From: Paraplanobispora siamensis
GTDB lineage: Bacteria > Actinomycetota > Actinomycetes > Streptosporangiales > Streptosporangiaceae
Assembly: GCF_016863175.1 (NCBI RefSeq)
Contig: NZ_BOOJ01000028.1
Span: forward strand, 25,124 to 89,123
Reading direction: 5' to 3'
DNA: 64,000 nucleotides
Numbering within the stretch: position 1 is the stretch's first letter; the number at the start of each line of letters is the position of its first letter. Under the pieces are notes generated by a model that was given only the letters and a program-made list of their open reading frames with translations, was not told the DNA's origin and did not search any database. Position numbers and translations under genes: made by a program. Below, piece after piece: positions 1 to 8,442 of this stretch.

Positions 1-676
1 GGGCCCCCAGGCACTCCCTGGCGCTCACCGAGAACTGCCGCCAGGCCTGCTCGCTGACGCCCGGCACCAGCTCGTCGCGGTCGCCGGTCTCGGTCTCGTT
101 GGCCCACTCCTGGATGCGCTGGACCATCCGCCCGGTGGCGCTCACCTCGCGCGGGTCGAACAGCTGGTCCTGCTCGTCGTCGGGCCAGCCGGCGCTGGCC
201 TTGTACTGGCACAGGTAGTTGCGGCGGCCCTTGAGGATCGCGAACGTCGGCTCGTGCGGGAGGCTCTCGCCCAGGGCCTGGGCCAGCCGGGGCAGGTCGC
301 GGTCGACGAGCTGGCGCTGGAGCGCGATCGTGGCGGTGGAGACGACGACGGCGCCCTGCGAGGTCATGGCGTGCCGGATCGAGGGGACCAGGTAGGCCAG
401 CGACTTGCCGGTGCCGGTGCCGGCCTGGACGGCCAGGTGGTCGCCCGAGTCGATCGCCCGCTGCACGGCCCTGGCCATCGCGATCTGGCCGGGGCGCTCG
501 ATCCCGCCGACGGCCTTGACCGCCGCGGCGAGCAGCTCGTCGACCGGGGGCAGGTCCGCGGCGGAGACGGCGGACCTGTCACGGGAAGCGTCGTCGCCGG
601 ATCGGGAGGCGTCCTCACCGGATGTCGCGTCGGGCGTCTCGGCGGGAACGAGGGAGTCGGTCGGCACGACAGCCAA
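1..676 (-). CDS. DinG/XPD-like ATP-dependent DNA helicase, N-terminal part (cut by window edge)
   Basis: The reverse strand carries an open frame that runs off the left edge, giving about 225 N-terminal residues. After a disordered acidic stretch come a Q-motif-like RPGQ and a Walker A motif GTGTGKS near residues 86-92. Next is the motif-Ia region, then KGRRNYLC, whose Cys matches the first iron-sulfur ligand of XPD/DinG helicases; a second Cys (ARECLG) lies at the edge. These enzymes are 5'-3' superfamily 2 helicases that unwind damaged or R-loop DNA. The TTG at 676 sits 9 nt after GGGGGGAG, and an in-frame GTG at 667 is the alternative. The gene is divergent from the Pro-rich protein gene at 922. 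The C-terminal helicase motifs are outside the window. Confidence 0.85.
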   Translation of the reverse strand, partial: MAVVPTDSLVPAETPDATSGEDASRSGDDASRDRSAVSAADLPPVDELLAAAVKAVGGIERPGQIAMARAVQRAIDSGDHLAVQAGTGTGKSLAYLVPSIRHAMTSQGAVVVSTATIALQRQLVDRDLPRLAQALGESLPHEPTFAILKGRRNYLCQYKASAGWPDDEQDQLFDPREVSATGRMVQRIQEWANETETGDRDELVPGVSEQAWRQFSVSARECLGA

Positions 677-921
677 CCGTACCCGCTCCCCCCGACAGTC
701 GCGGTCGCCTCGCGCGAGGCCGCCGGAGCTGTCCCGGAATTCCGGAACCCGGGGCCCGCGTTCCGTGGCACACTGGCGGGACCACCCAGCCGCGCACCAC
801 CCCAAGACCCCGGACCGGGGCCCTTCCCTTCGGTGCCCTTGGGGCTGAAGATGAGGACGGTAAGACCGGTTCGGTAGGGTTTCCAGAGGTCGAGTGGACG
901 AATAAAGGCTGGTTAGAGACT

Positions 922-2358
922 ATGTCCTCCATGTCGGAAGTTGTCCCGTTGCCGTCGTTCGGCGAGGTGTTCTTTGACGAGCGTGGCCAGGAGCGGGTGC
1001 TCCGGGTCACGTGGCACGAAGGCACACTGGTGCTGAGCCTGTGGCGCGGTGAGATGTGCACCGCAAGTTTCCGCATGCCCATGGACGACGTGGGCCGCCT
1101 GGTGGACACCCTTGACCAGGGGTTCATCGAGGCCGGGGGCCGCTACCCCGACGAGGCGGACGAGCAGGCCGAAGGCGCCGGTTACGCGGCCCCCGGAGAG
1201 TTCCCCGGCACGGGGCAATACGCCCGCCCCCGCCCCGAGGACTACGCCCAGCCGCACGCCCAGCCGCAGCCGTACGCCGACCCGGCGGCCACGCAGGTCT
1301 CCCCGCCCGGCTACGGCGATCCCGCCCTGGCGCAGGGAGTCCCGCCGCAGGAGGAGCCGCGCCAGCCCGCGGCGCTGGGCCCCAACGACGTCCTGGTCGC
1401 CCGGGGCGCCGTGCCCGCGCCGGACCGCTTCCCGGAGCGCGGGGCGGGGTACGGCCCGGCCGACGCGGTCCCGCGCGAGAACATGATCGTCGATGACGGC
1501 TCGCCCTACGGGCGGCCCCACCTCGCCGAGCCCGCCGGACCGGGCGATCAGCCGTACGCCTCCGCGGGTGACCCCTTCGCCGTCCACCAGGGTCCCGACC
1601 AGTACGGCGCGTCCCAGGCTCCCGACCCCTTCGCCGCCCACCGCCAGCCCGACCCGTACGGCGTGCCGCAGCGGCCGGCGGAGCCCTTCCCCCCGCAGCA
1701 GGCCGACTCCTTCGCCGCGCCGCAGCACTCCGCCGACCCCTTCGCCGCCCATCAGGGCCCCGACCAGTACGGCGCGTCCCAGGCTCCCGACCCCTTCGCC
1801 GCCCACCAGGCTCCCGACCAGTACGGCGCGCCCCAGGCCTCCGACCCCTTCGCGGCCCAGCGCCAGGTCGACCCCTTCGCCCCGCTGGCCGGCAGGCAGC
1901 GCCCGGTCGACCCCTTCACGCCCCACGTGGAGCAGTTCCCGTCCTCCGCGCACGGGCCGGCCCCCGACGCCTACCCCTCGCAGGGCCACTCCACCGACCC
2001 CTTCGGCTTCGCCGCCCAGGGCAGGCAGGCCGGCCACGGCGCCGCCCAGGCCGACCCCTACGGCTATCCGCCCCCGGCGCAGCCCGACCCCTACGGGTTC
2101 CCGCGGCGGCCCGCGGGCCAGTCGGCCGGTCACCCGGCCGACCTGCGCGACCTGTACGGCTCGCAGGGCGGCTACGACCAGCGCGGCATGGACCCCTCCG
2201 ATCCGCTGAACTTCCGCACCCGGCAGGAGCACCAGCCCGACCAGGGGATGTCGCGCCCCTACATCCAGGAACCGCCGCACTCCACCGGCGAACGGCTCCG
2301 CCCCGAGCAGGGCTACGGCGACCGCGATCGCGACCGCGACGACCGCCGCGACTGGTGA
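922..2358 (+). CDS. Uncharacterised protein: conserved N-terminal domain plus long Pro/Gln/Tyr-rich repeat tail
   Basis: The protein has 478 residues from ATG 922; a second ATG at 931 is possible. The first ~75 residues form a compact, well-ordered domain (motifs such as VTWHEGTLVLSLWRGEMC) that resembles small conserved actinomycete proteins found beside DinG-type helicases. The rest is low complexity, built from repeats around DPFAAHQ and PDQYGA/DPYG, rich in Pro, Gln, Ala and Tyr, and ending in a charged Arg/Asp tail. There is no signal peptide or membrane segment. The tail looks intrinsically disordered, perhaps for protein contacts or phase separation, which is inference. The frame opens upstream of 922, but the codon pattern becomes convincing only from there. 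Function unknown. Confidence 0.8.
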   Translation: MSSMSEVVPLPSFGEVFFDERGQERVLRVTWHEGTLVLSLWRGEMCTASFRMPMDDVGRLVDTLDQGFIEAGGRYPDEADEQAEGAGYAAPGEFPGTGQYARPRPEDYAQPHAQPQPYADPAATQVSPPGYGDPALAQGVPPQEEPRQPAALGPNDVLVARGAVPAPDRFPERGAGYGPADAVPRENMIVDDGSPYGRPHLAEPAGPGDQPYASAGDPFAVHQGPDQYGASQAPDPFAAHRQPDPYGVPQRPAEPFPPQQADSFAAPQHSADPFAAHQGPDQYGASQAPDPFAAHQAPDQYGAPQASDPFAAQRQVDPFAPLAGRQRPVDPFTPHVEQFPSSAHGPAPDAYPSQGHSTDPFGFAAQGRQAGHGAAQADPYGYPPPAQPDPYGFPRRPAGQSAGHPADLRDLYGSQGGYDQRGMDPSDPLNFRTRQEHQPDQGMSRPYIQEPPHSTGERLRPEQGYGDRDRDRDDRRDW

Positions 2359-2517
2359 CGCACGCCGGGGAGATCGCGCCGGGGGGACCGCTTCGGTGAC
2401 CGCCGGGCGCCGCCTGCCGCCGTGGGCGGGCGGCGGATGAGGGGCGGGGCGCCTCCCGGTTGATCCTCTCCGGTCCGGGATCCCGTACTCTGACCTTGCT
2501 CGACCGGTGGGGGTGCG

Positions 2518-4102
2518 ATGGATCAGGCGACGGCGGTGCAGTTGCTGGTGGTGCCCGTCATCGCCATAGCGGTGGCGGCGCTCGCCAGACGCAGGGGGTG
2601 GCCCGCACCGCTGCTGCTCGTCGTGGCGGGGCTGGTGCTGTCGCCGCTCATGCCGGCCTACGAGCTGGACCCCGAGATCGTCCTGCTGGTCCTGCTGCCG
2701 CCGTTGCTCTACTCCGCCGCGATCGACAGCTCCTACATGCGGCTGAAGACGGTCCTGCGGCCGGTGATCCTCCTGTCCGTCGGGCTGGTGCTCTTCAGCA
2801 CCCTGGTGATCGGCTGGGTCACCCACCTGCTCCTGCCCGACCTGCACCCGGCCGCGGCCTTCGCGCTGGGCGCGATCGTGGCGCCGCCCGACGCGGTCGC
2901 CGCGGTCGCGGTGGCCCGCCGGCTGGGGCTGCCCCGCAAGGTGGTCACCATCCTGGTGGGGGAGAGCCTGTTCAACGACGCCACCGCGCTCACCGCCTAC
3001 CGGGTGGCCGTCGCCGCCGCGGTGGGGAGCGGGATCACCTGGGTCGGCGCGGTCGGTCAGTTCGTCTACGCGGCCGCGGGCGGCGTGGTGATCGGTGTCG
3101 TGCTCGCCTGGCTGCTGTCGCGGATGCTGAGGATGATCCGTGACGCCCTGGTCGAGAACACCATCCTGCTGCTGGTGCCGTTCGCGGTCTACCTCGCGGC
3201 CGAGGCCGTGCACGCCTCCGGGGTGGTCTCCGTGGTGATCGTCGGCCTGGTGGTCGGGCACCGCCTGCCCAGGAGCGGCTTCGGCACCAGGCTGCTGTCC
3301 GACGCGATCTGGCGGGTCATGGACTTCTTCCTGGAGTCCGTCGTCTTCGCGCTGATCGGGCTGCAGATGTGGCCGATCGTCACCGCGCTCGACTGGTCGG
3401 AGCCGTGGAAGCCGCTGGGCATGGCGCTGGCGGTGTTCGCCGTCGCGCTGCTCGTCCGGATCGTATGGGTGCCGCCGGCGACCTACCTGCCCAGGCTCCT
3501 GTCCGCTCGGGTGCGCCGCCGCGAACCCGAGCCGCCCCCCTGGCAGAACGTGGTGATCGTCAGCTGGGCGGGGATGCGCGGGGTGGTCTCCCTCGCGGCC
3601 GCCTTCGCGCTCCCGCCCGACCTGCCCGGCAGGGAGACGCTGGTGTTCCTCACCTTCACCGTGGTGATCGGCACGCTGCTGGTCCAGGGGCCTGTCGTTC
3701 CCCTGGCTGATCCGGCGGCTGCGGGTCTCCACCGAGCAGGAGGTCTTCGCCGACAACCTCGCCGAGGCCGGCGCCCAGCAGGCGGCCGCCTCGGCGGCCC
3801 TGGCCCGGCTGGACGAACTGGTGGCCGACGGCGTCGCCGACGTCCACCAGGAGGTCGTGGAGCAGCTCAGGCTGCGGGCCGAGCGCCGTACGCTCACCGC
3901 CTGGGAGCGCCTGGGCGGCGGCACCGGGTTCGAGGGGGAGGAGACGCCCAGCGCCGTCTACCGGCGGCTGCGCCGGGAGATGCTGGCGGCCGAGCGCGAG
4001 GTCCTGGTCCGGATGCGCGACGAGCGCCGCATCGACGACGAGGTGCTCCGCCGGATCATGAACGAGCTCGACTTCGAAGAGGCCACCCTCGCCCGCGACT
4101 GA
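2518..4102 (+). pseudogene. Na+/H+ antiporter (CPA1 family) interrupted by a one-base frameshift
   Basis: From ATG 2518 the frame encodes a CPA1-type sodium/proton exchanger with about 10-12 hydrophobic segments. The conserved SLFNDATAL motif near residue 156 is followed by WAGMRGVVSLAAA. At the GGGG run 3687-3690 the frame leaves the family. Read with three G, LVQG continues as LSFPWLIRRL and then the charged cytoplasmic tail up to the TGA at 4100-4102, as in the family, giving about 527 residues, the usual length. As written, the frame instead continues to 4185 with a random Arg/Pro-rich tail. This is either a real inactivating insertion that spares most of the membrane domain or a sequencing error in a G run. 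Both halves keep coding-like codon use, so any loss is recent. Confidence 0.85.
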
Positions 4103-4202
4103 CCGGTCTCCCCATAGCGGGATGTCCGTTGCGATCGGCCGATGAGACGGCGGATTCCGTTGAGATGTGGAAATTTCAGTTCTGAATCGGTAGCGTGCCG
4201 CC

Positions 4203-4844
4203 ATGAAGATCGTCGAGACCGAACGCACCCGGCACCGCCGCCTCCGCGAGCGGGGCAGCCTCGACCGCGATGATCTGCACGCCGTCCTCGCCGCCGGATT
4301 CGTCTGCCATCTCGGGATCGTCGTCGACGGCTGCCCGATGGTGGTGCCCACCGTCTACGGCCTGAGCCCGGACCGCGAGGTGGTCTACTTCCACGGCTCG
4401 GTGGCCAGCCGGAGCCTGGTGGAGGCGCCGGGGGCCACCGTCTGCCTCACCGTGACGCACGTGGACGGGCTGGTGCTGGCCCGGTCGGTGTTCGAGCACG
4501 GGGTGAACTACCGCTGCGCCATGATCTACGGGGTGCCGCGCCCGGTCACCGCCCCGGAGGAGAAGCTCGCCGGGCTGCGCTGCCTGACCGAGCACGTCAC
4601 CCCGGGCCAGTGGGACTACGCCCGGCGGCCCAGCCGCAAGGAGCTGGCGGCGACCGCGTTGCTGGCGCTGAGCACCCGGGAGGCGTCGGTGAAGATCCGC
4701 ACCGGCCCGCCCGACGACGGCGACGGCCCCGACGCCGGGCTCGGCCTCTGGGCGGGCGTCCGCCCGCTCCGCACGGTCTGGGACGCCCTCGACCCCGACC
4801 CGCTTCTGCCCCCCGGCATCGAGCCCCCGCCCCACCTCCGCTGA
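4203..4844 (+). CDS. Pyridoxamine-5'-phosphate-oxidase-like FMN-binding split-barrel protein (NimA-like)
   Basis: The 213-residue soluble protein has the flavin-reductase-like split barrel of the PNPOx superfamily: HAVLAAGFVCHLG, then a strand carrying VVPTVYGL, and YFHGSVASRSL in the FMN phosphate region. The subgroup (COG3467-like) includes 5-nitroimidazole reductase NimA; actinomycete members mostly have unknown substrates and some bind F420 or haem. It lies alone between the antiporter and the convergent copper monooxygenase gene. The ATG at 4203 is the only reasonable start, with a weak ribosome binding site. The cofactor cannot be decided from the sequence. Confidence 0.8.
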   Translation: MKIVETERTRHRRLRERGSLDRDDLHAVLAAGFVCHLGIVVDGCPMVVPTVYGLSPDREVVYFHGSVASRSLVEAPGATVCLTVTHVDGLVLARSVFEHGVNYRCAMIYGVPRPVTAPEEKLAGLRCLTEHVTPGQWDYARRPSRKELAATALLALSTREASVKIRTGPPDDGDGPDAGLGLWAGVRPLRTVWDALDPDPLLPPGIEPPPHLR

Positions 4845-4947
4845 CACCCGCGATGCGGTGAAGGCGGGCCGGGGTCGCGGACCGTCGTCGAGCATCACGA
4901 TGACGCCCGGCGCGGGGGACGGGAACCCTCCCGCCCCCTCGCCGCAT

Positions 4948-4983
4948 CCCCGAGCCCGGGCCGGTGACCGGTCAGGCTCGGGG
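4948..4983. terminator. Inverted repeat between convergent genes, probable bidirectional terminator
   Basis: CCCCGAGCC at 4948-4956 pairs perfectly with GGCTCGGGG at 4975-4983. The right arm overlaps the stop codon of the reverse-strand lipoprotein gene. The position between two gene ends suits an intrinsic terminator in a GC-rich genome; there is no T tract. Confidence 0.55.
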
Positions 4984-6225
4984 GGACCAGACCAGCAGTC
5001 CCAGGCACATCTCGTCGCTGGTGCCCTCGCCCCACACGACGTAGCGCGCGGGCTGGTCGCGCAGGGCGGGCAGCTTTTTGCGCAGGCCCGCGTCGTGGGT
5101 GCAGGTCACCCGGAGGGTGTCGCCGGCCTTGACCTCGACCGGCTGCTCAAGCGGGCGGATGGCCTGCTCGTCGAAGTTGTAGTCGGGGATGTCGAGCAGC
5201 GTCCTGGCTCCGGGCGTGCCGGGGTTGAGCTCGACCTTGATGGCACGGCCGAGCAGGTGCATGTGCCCGGCGGTGGCGTACACCGTCCCCGGCGCCTCGA
5301 GCTTCTGGTCGCACCGCTGGGTGGGGCCGGCCTTCGGGGGCGCTCCCCCGCCGCAGAACTGGCCGAGGCCGTCGATGGAGCCGCGGGACTGCTCGCCGAA
5401 GCGCTTGACGACGTCGCGGACGGCGGCTGCGCGCTCGCACAGCGGGCCCGACTCGCCGGGCGCGCAGGGCAGCTCGACCGGGGCCGCGAGGGTCGCGGTC
5501 TGCAGCGGCGTGCGGTCGGTCCCGCCGTCGGCCAGGCGGAGCCGGATCGACGACTGGTCGCTCCCGCCCGGCCTGCCCTCGCTGGCGAGCAGGTTGTAGT
5601 GCACCTGCATGATCAGCTTGCTGCCGGGCGGCATCGCGTAGCCGAGCTTCTCGTCCAGCAGGGTCTCGTCGGCCCCGGGCGCCCAGTGGGCGACCCAGGC
5701 GCCGTCGCCGACCCCGGCGTCGCCGAAGCAGGTCCACCCCTCATCCGGGGTGCGCCTGTCGAGCGCGGCGGCCTTCTCGGCCTGGTCGGCGTCGACGCGG
5801 AAGATGATCGCGTGGTGGACCAGGTCGGTGTTCTGCGGCAGGAACTGGCTGCCGGTGAGGAAGGCCCGCTCGTCCAGCTCGGGGTCGAGCAGGAAGCAGC
5901 GGTACTCGTCGGTCCCTCCGGAGGGCGCCTTCGGGGTGTACGGCTCGGGCAGGGTGAGGTTGACGAACCGCTCGGAGTCGCGCAGCGGCGCCGCGGGCGG
6001 GGGCGTGGCGGAGCTCCCGTGACCGCCGTGGACCCCGCCGTCGTGGGTCTGGCCGTCGTGGGTCTGGCCGCTGGGGCCGCTCTGGCCGCCGCTCGCGCCC
6101 GGGGCCGGGGAGGCGGTCGTGCTCGCCCCCGAACACGCCGCGGCGAGGACGACGGCGGCTAGCGCCGCGGTCACCGCGCCCAGCCTCCGTGCCCGCCGTC
6201 CAGGTCTCCGGATCGTGCGTTTCAT
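4972..6225 (-). CDS. Lipoprotein with copper type II ascorbate-dependent monooxygenase (PHM/DBM-like) fold
   Basis: The protein has 417 residues. A lipobox (LAAAC, Cys31) follows a basic N-terminus and hydrophobic core, so it should be anchored outside the membrane. A Gly/His-rich linker (~45-75) precedes the catalytic region. All six ligands of the two-copper PHM family are visible: His137-His138 and His209 (MQVHYN) for the electron-transfer copper, His321/His323 (HMH) and Met406 (DEMC) for the substrate copper. Such enzymes hydroxylate C-H bonds with O2. The substrate here is unknown, and the distant C-terminal part could instead serve copper binding. ATG 6225 follows a strong AGGGGGCG site. 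No redox partner gene is adjacent. Confidence 0.8.
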   Translation of the reverse strand: MKRTIRRPGRRARRLGAVTAALAAVVLAAACSGASTTASPAPGASGGQSGPSGQTHDGQTHDGGVHGGHGSSATPPPAAPLRDSERFVNLTLPEPYTPKAPSGGTDEYRCFLLDPELDERAFLTGSQFLPQNTDLVHHAIIFRVDADQAEKAAALDRRTPDEGWTCFGDAGVGDGAWVAHWAPGADETLLDEKLGYAMPPGSKLIMQVHYNLLASEGRPGGSDQSSIRLRLADGGTDRTPLQTATLAAPVELPCAPGESGPLCERAAAVRDVVKRFGEQSRGSIDGLGQFCGGGAPPKAGPTQRCDQKLEAPGTVYATAGHMHLLGRAIKVELNPGTPGARTLLDIPDYNFDEQAIRPLEQPVEVKAGDTLRVTCTHDAGLRKKLPALRDQPARYVVWGEGTSDEMCLGLLVWSPRA

Positions 6226-6410
6226 GTTCGCCCCCTGTCTGTCCACTGCCGCCACGCGCGGCGGGGAGGCCCCCGCCGCGCCCTGCCTTCCAGACTTCCC
6301 GCCGCCGGGGCGCTCCTCCATCGGCCGGAAGGGCGAAAGCCGTCTGGTCCCGGGGGAGGAGGCGATGCTTCCGCGGAGGTAGGCGGCAGGGCGCGGATGG
6401 GACCCGGGGA

Positions 6411-6668
6411 TCAGCCGATGACCTCGTCGACGTAGCACCAGCGCCAGCTCTCGCCCGGCTCGAAGGAGGCGATGACCGGGTGGCCGCTCTCCTTGAAGTG
6501 GGCGGTGGCGTGCTTGTTCGGCGAGGAGTCACAGCACCCGATATGGCCGCATGACAGGCATCGGCGCAGGTGGACCCAGCGACTGCCCATGGCGAGGCAC
6601 TCCTCGCACCCGTCGGAGGTGCGCGCGGCCGGGTCCTGGGCGGTGACGATGTGTTCGCAGGCGGACAT
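6411..6668 (-). CDS. UBP-type zinc-finger protein
   Basis: This 85-residue protein consists almost entirely of a UBP-type (ubiquitin-hydrolase-like) zinc finger: Cys pairs in CEEC and CLSCGHIGCC, then NKHATAHFKESGHPV, followed by WRWCYVDEV. In eukaryotes the fold binds the ubiquitin C-terminus. In actinobacteria stand-alone copies are common and their ligand is unknown. ATG 6668 is preferred because GAGG lies 6 nt upstream; a GTG at 6680 would add four residues. It is divergent from the liv operon. Confidence 0.85.
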   Translation of the reverse strand: MSACEHIVTAQDPAARTSDGCEECLAMGSRWVHLRRCLSCGHIGCCDSSPNKHATAHFKESGHPVIASFEPGESWRWCYVDEVIG

Positions 6669-6820
6669 GTTCTCCCTCACGCTGTCGGTTCACCGCCGAT
6701 CGTACGGCCAGAGCAGTGTTCCAATTTGGACACCTCTCGCCGGACCTATTGATCAGGGGTGCGGTGTGACTCACTCTGTGCTTCATCGGGGGTGACCTAG
6801 GACACACCTCAGGGAGCCCG

Positions 6821-7606
6821 ATGCTCGAAGTGCGCAACCTCGAGGCCGTCTACGACGACGTGATGCTGGTGCTGCGCGGTGTCAGTCTGCGGGTGCCGGC
6901 CGGCTCGGTCGTGGCCCTGCTCGGCGCGAACGGCGCGGGCAAGACCACCCTGCTGCGCGCCCTGTCGGGCCTGCTGGACGTGCACGACGGCGAGATCACC
7001 AAGGGGTCGGTCCTCCTGGACGGCGAGCCCGTCCACGGCCTGCTGCCCGCGCAGCTCGTACGGCGCGGGATCAGCCAGGTGATGGAGGGCCGGCGGATAT
7101 TCGCCGAGCTCACCGTCGAGGAGAACCTGAAGGTCGGCGCGCACACCGCGCCCCGGCAGGCGGCCGCGAACCTGGAACGGGTCTACGGGCTCTTCCCGCT
7201 GCTCAAAGAGCGGCGCAAGGGGGTGTCCGGCTATCTGTCGGGCGGCGAGCAGCAGATGCTGGCGGTGGGCCGCGCGCTCATGTCCGGCCCCCGGTACCTG
7301 TTGCTGGACGAGCCCAGCCTCGGCCTCGCCCCCACCCTGGTGGGGCAGATCCGCGACCTCGTGGTCGAGATCAACAAGCAGGGGACCACGATCCTGCTCG
7401 TCGAGCAGAACGCCGCGATGGCCCTGTCGATCGCGACCCACGGCTACGTGATGGAGACCGGGAAGATCGTCATGGACCGGCCCGCGGCCGAGCTGCTGGC
7501 CGATGAGGACATCAAGGAGTTCTACCTCGGCCTCGGCGCCGAGGGGGCGGTCAAGTCCTTCCGCGAGGTCAAGCACTACCGGCGCAGGAAGAGGTGGCTG
7601 TCGTGA
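6821..7606 (+). CDS. livF: Branched-chain amino acid-type ABC transporter ATPase (LivF-like)
   Basis: The 261-residue ATPase has Walker A GANGAGKT (35-42), signature LSGGEQQ, Walker B LLLDEPSLGLAP and the LivF-type switch region EQNA. It should pair with the LivG-like protein below to energise import through LivH/LivM. It is the first gene of a six-gene operon; CAGGGAG precedes ATG 6821, and the final TGA overlaps the GTG start of the next gene. The substrate may be a branched amino acid, an amide or an aromatic or fatty acid, since an acyl-CoA ligase is embedded in the operon. Confidence 0.92.
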   Translation: MLEVRNLEAVYDDVMLVLRGVSLRVPAGSVVALLGANGAGKTTLLRALSGLLDVHDGEITKGSVLLDGEPVHGLLPAQLVRRGISQVMEGRRIFAELTVEENLKVGAHTAPRQAAANLERVYGLFPLLKERRKGVSGYLSGGEQQMLAVGRALMSGPRYLLLDEPSLGLAPTLVGQIRDLVVEINKQGTTILLVEQNAAMALSIATHGYVMETGKIVMDRPAAELLADEDIKEFYLGLGAEGAVKSFREVKHYRRRKRWLS

Positions 7607-8442
7607 CCGGCGGGGAAGAGGGGCCGGGGGCCGCCGGGGTGGAGACGGCCGCCGGGCACGCCACCCCCGGGACCGTGCCGCCGGTGCTGACGTTCGAGGA
7701 CGTCGGGCTCTCCTTCGCCGGGGTCACGGCCATCGACGGAGTCTCCTTCGAGGTCGCCCCGGCCGAGCTGTTCGCCGTGATCGGGCCGAACGGCGCAGGC
7801 AAGACGTCGGTCTTCAACGTGCTGTCCGGGGTCTACCGGCCCCAGCGTGGCAGGGTGACCTTCCTCGGCGAGGACATCCTCGGCCTGCCCCCGCACCGGA
7901 TCGCGGAGATGGGCCTGGCCCGCACCTTCCAGAACGTGGAGCTGTTCCACAACCTGACCGTGCTGGACAACCTCATGCTGGGCCGCCACCACCACTTCGG
8001 CTACGGCCCGCTGTCGGCGCTGCTCTGGCTCGGCCGGGCACGCCGGCAGGAGCTGGCCGCCCGCGCCCGGGTGGAGGACATCATCGATTTCCTCGACCTG
8101 GCGGCCTGGCGCCGCCATCCCGTCCGGCTCCTGCCGTACGGCGTGCAGAAGCGCGTCGAGCTGGGCCGGGCGCTGGCCATGGAGCCGCGGCTGCTGCTGC
8201 TGGACGAACCCGTGGCCGGGATGAACCTGGAGGAGACCGAGGACATGGCGCGCTTCGTGCTCGACGCCCGCGACGAGCTCGGGGTGCCCATCGTGCTCGT
8301 GGACCACGACATGGGCCTGGTCATGGACCTGGCCGACCGGGTGCTCGTCCTCGACTTCGGCCGCCCGGTCGCGCTGGGCACCCCGGCCGAGGTGCAGAGC
8401 GACCCCAAGGTCATCGAGGCCTACCTGGGAGGAGCGCCATGA
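7603..8442 (+). CDS. livG: Branched-chain amino acid-type ABC transporter ATPase (LivG-like)
   Basis: This 279-residue ATPase has Walker A GPNGAGKT and the LivG-type variant signature LPYGVQKRVE in place of LSGGQ. Its Walker B region reads LLLDEPVAGMN. The first ~25 residues are a poorly conserved Gly/Ala tail. GTG 7603 overlaps the stop of livF and lies 8 nt after AGGAAGAGG; an in-frame GTG at 7594 falls inside that site and is less likely. Its own TGA overlaps the ATG of the ligase gene, so the pair should be translationally coupled. Confidence 0.9.
   Translation: MTGGEEGPGAAGVETAAGHATPGTVPPVLTFEDVGLSFAGVTAIDGVSFEVAPAELFAVIGPNGAGKTSVFNVLSGVYRPQRGRVTFLGEDILGLPPHRIAEMGLARTFQNVELFHNLTVLDNLMLGRHHHFGYGPLSALLWLGRARRQELAARARVEDIIDFLDLAAWRRHPVRLLPYGVQKRVELGRALAMEPRLLLLDEPVAGMNLEETEDMARFVLDARDELGVPIVLVDHDMGLVMDLADRVLVLDFGRPVALGTPAEVQSDPKVIEAYLGGAP

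Noticed and set aside
3685..3700. Programmed ribosomal frameshift in the antiporter gene
   Set aside because: CAGGGGCC lacks the slippery heptamer and no clear downstream pseudoknot is apparent; the family does not use recoding. Left as mutation or sequencing error.
913..3924. 1003-residue reverse-strand ORF overlapping the Pro-rich gene and antiporter
   Set aside because: It is the antisense shadow of two forward genes with clear family matches; its translation is His/Arg/Gly-rich low complexity.
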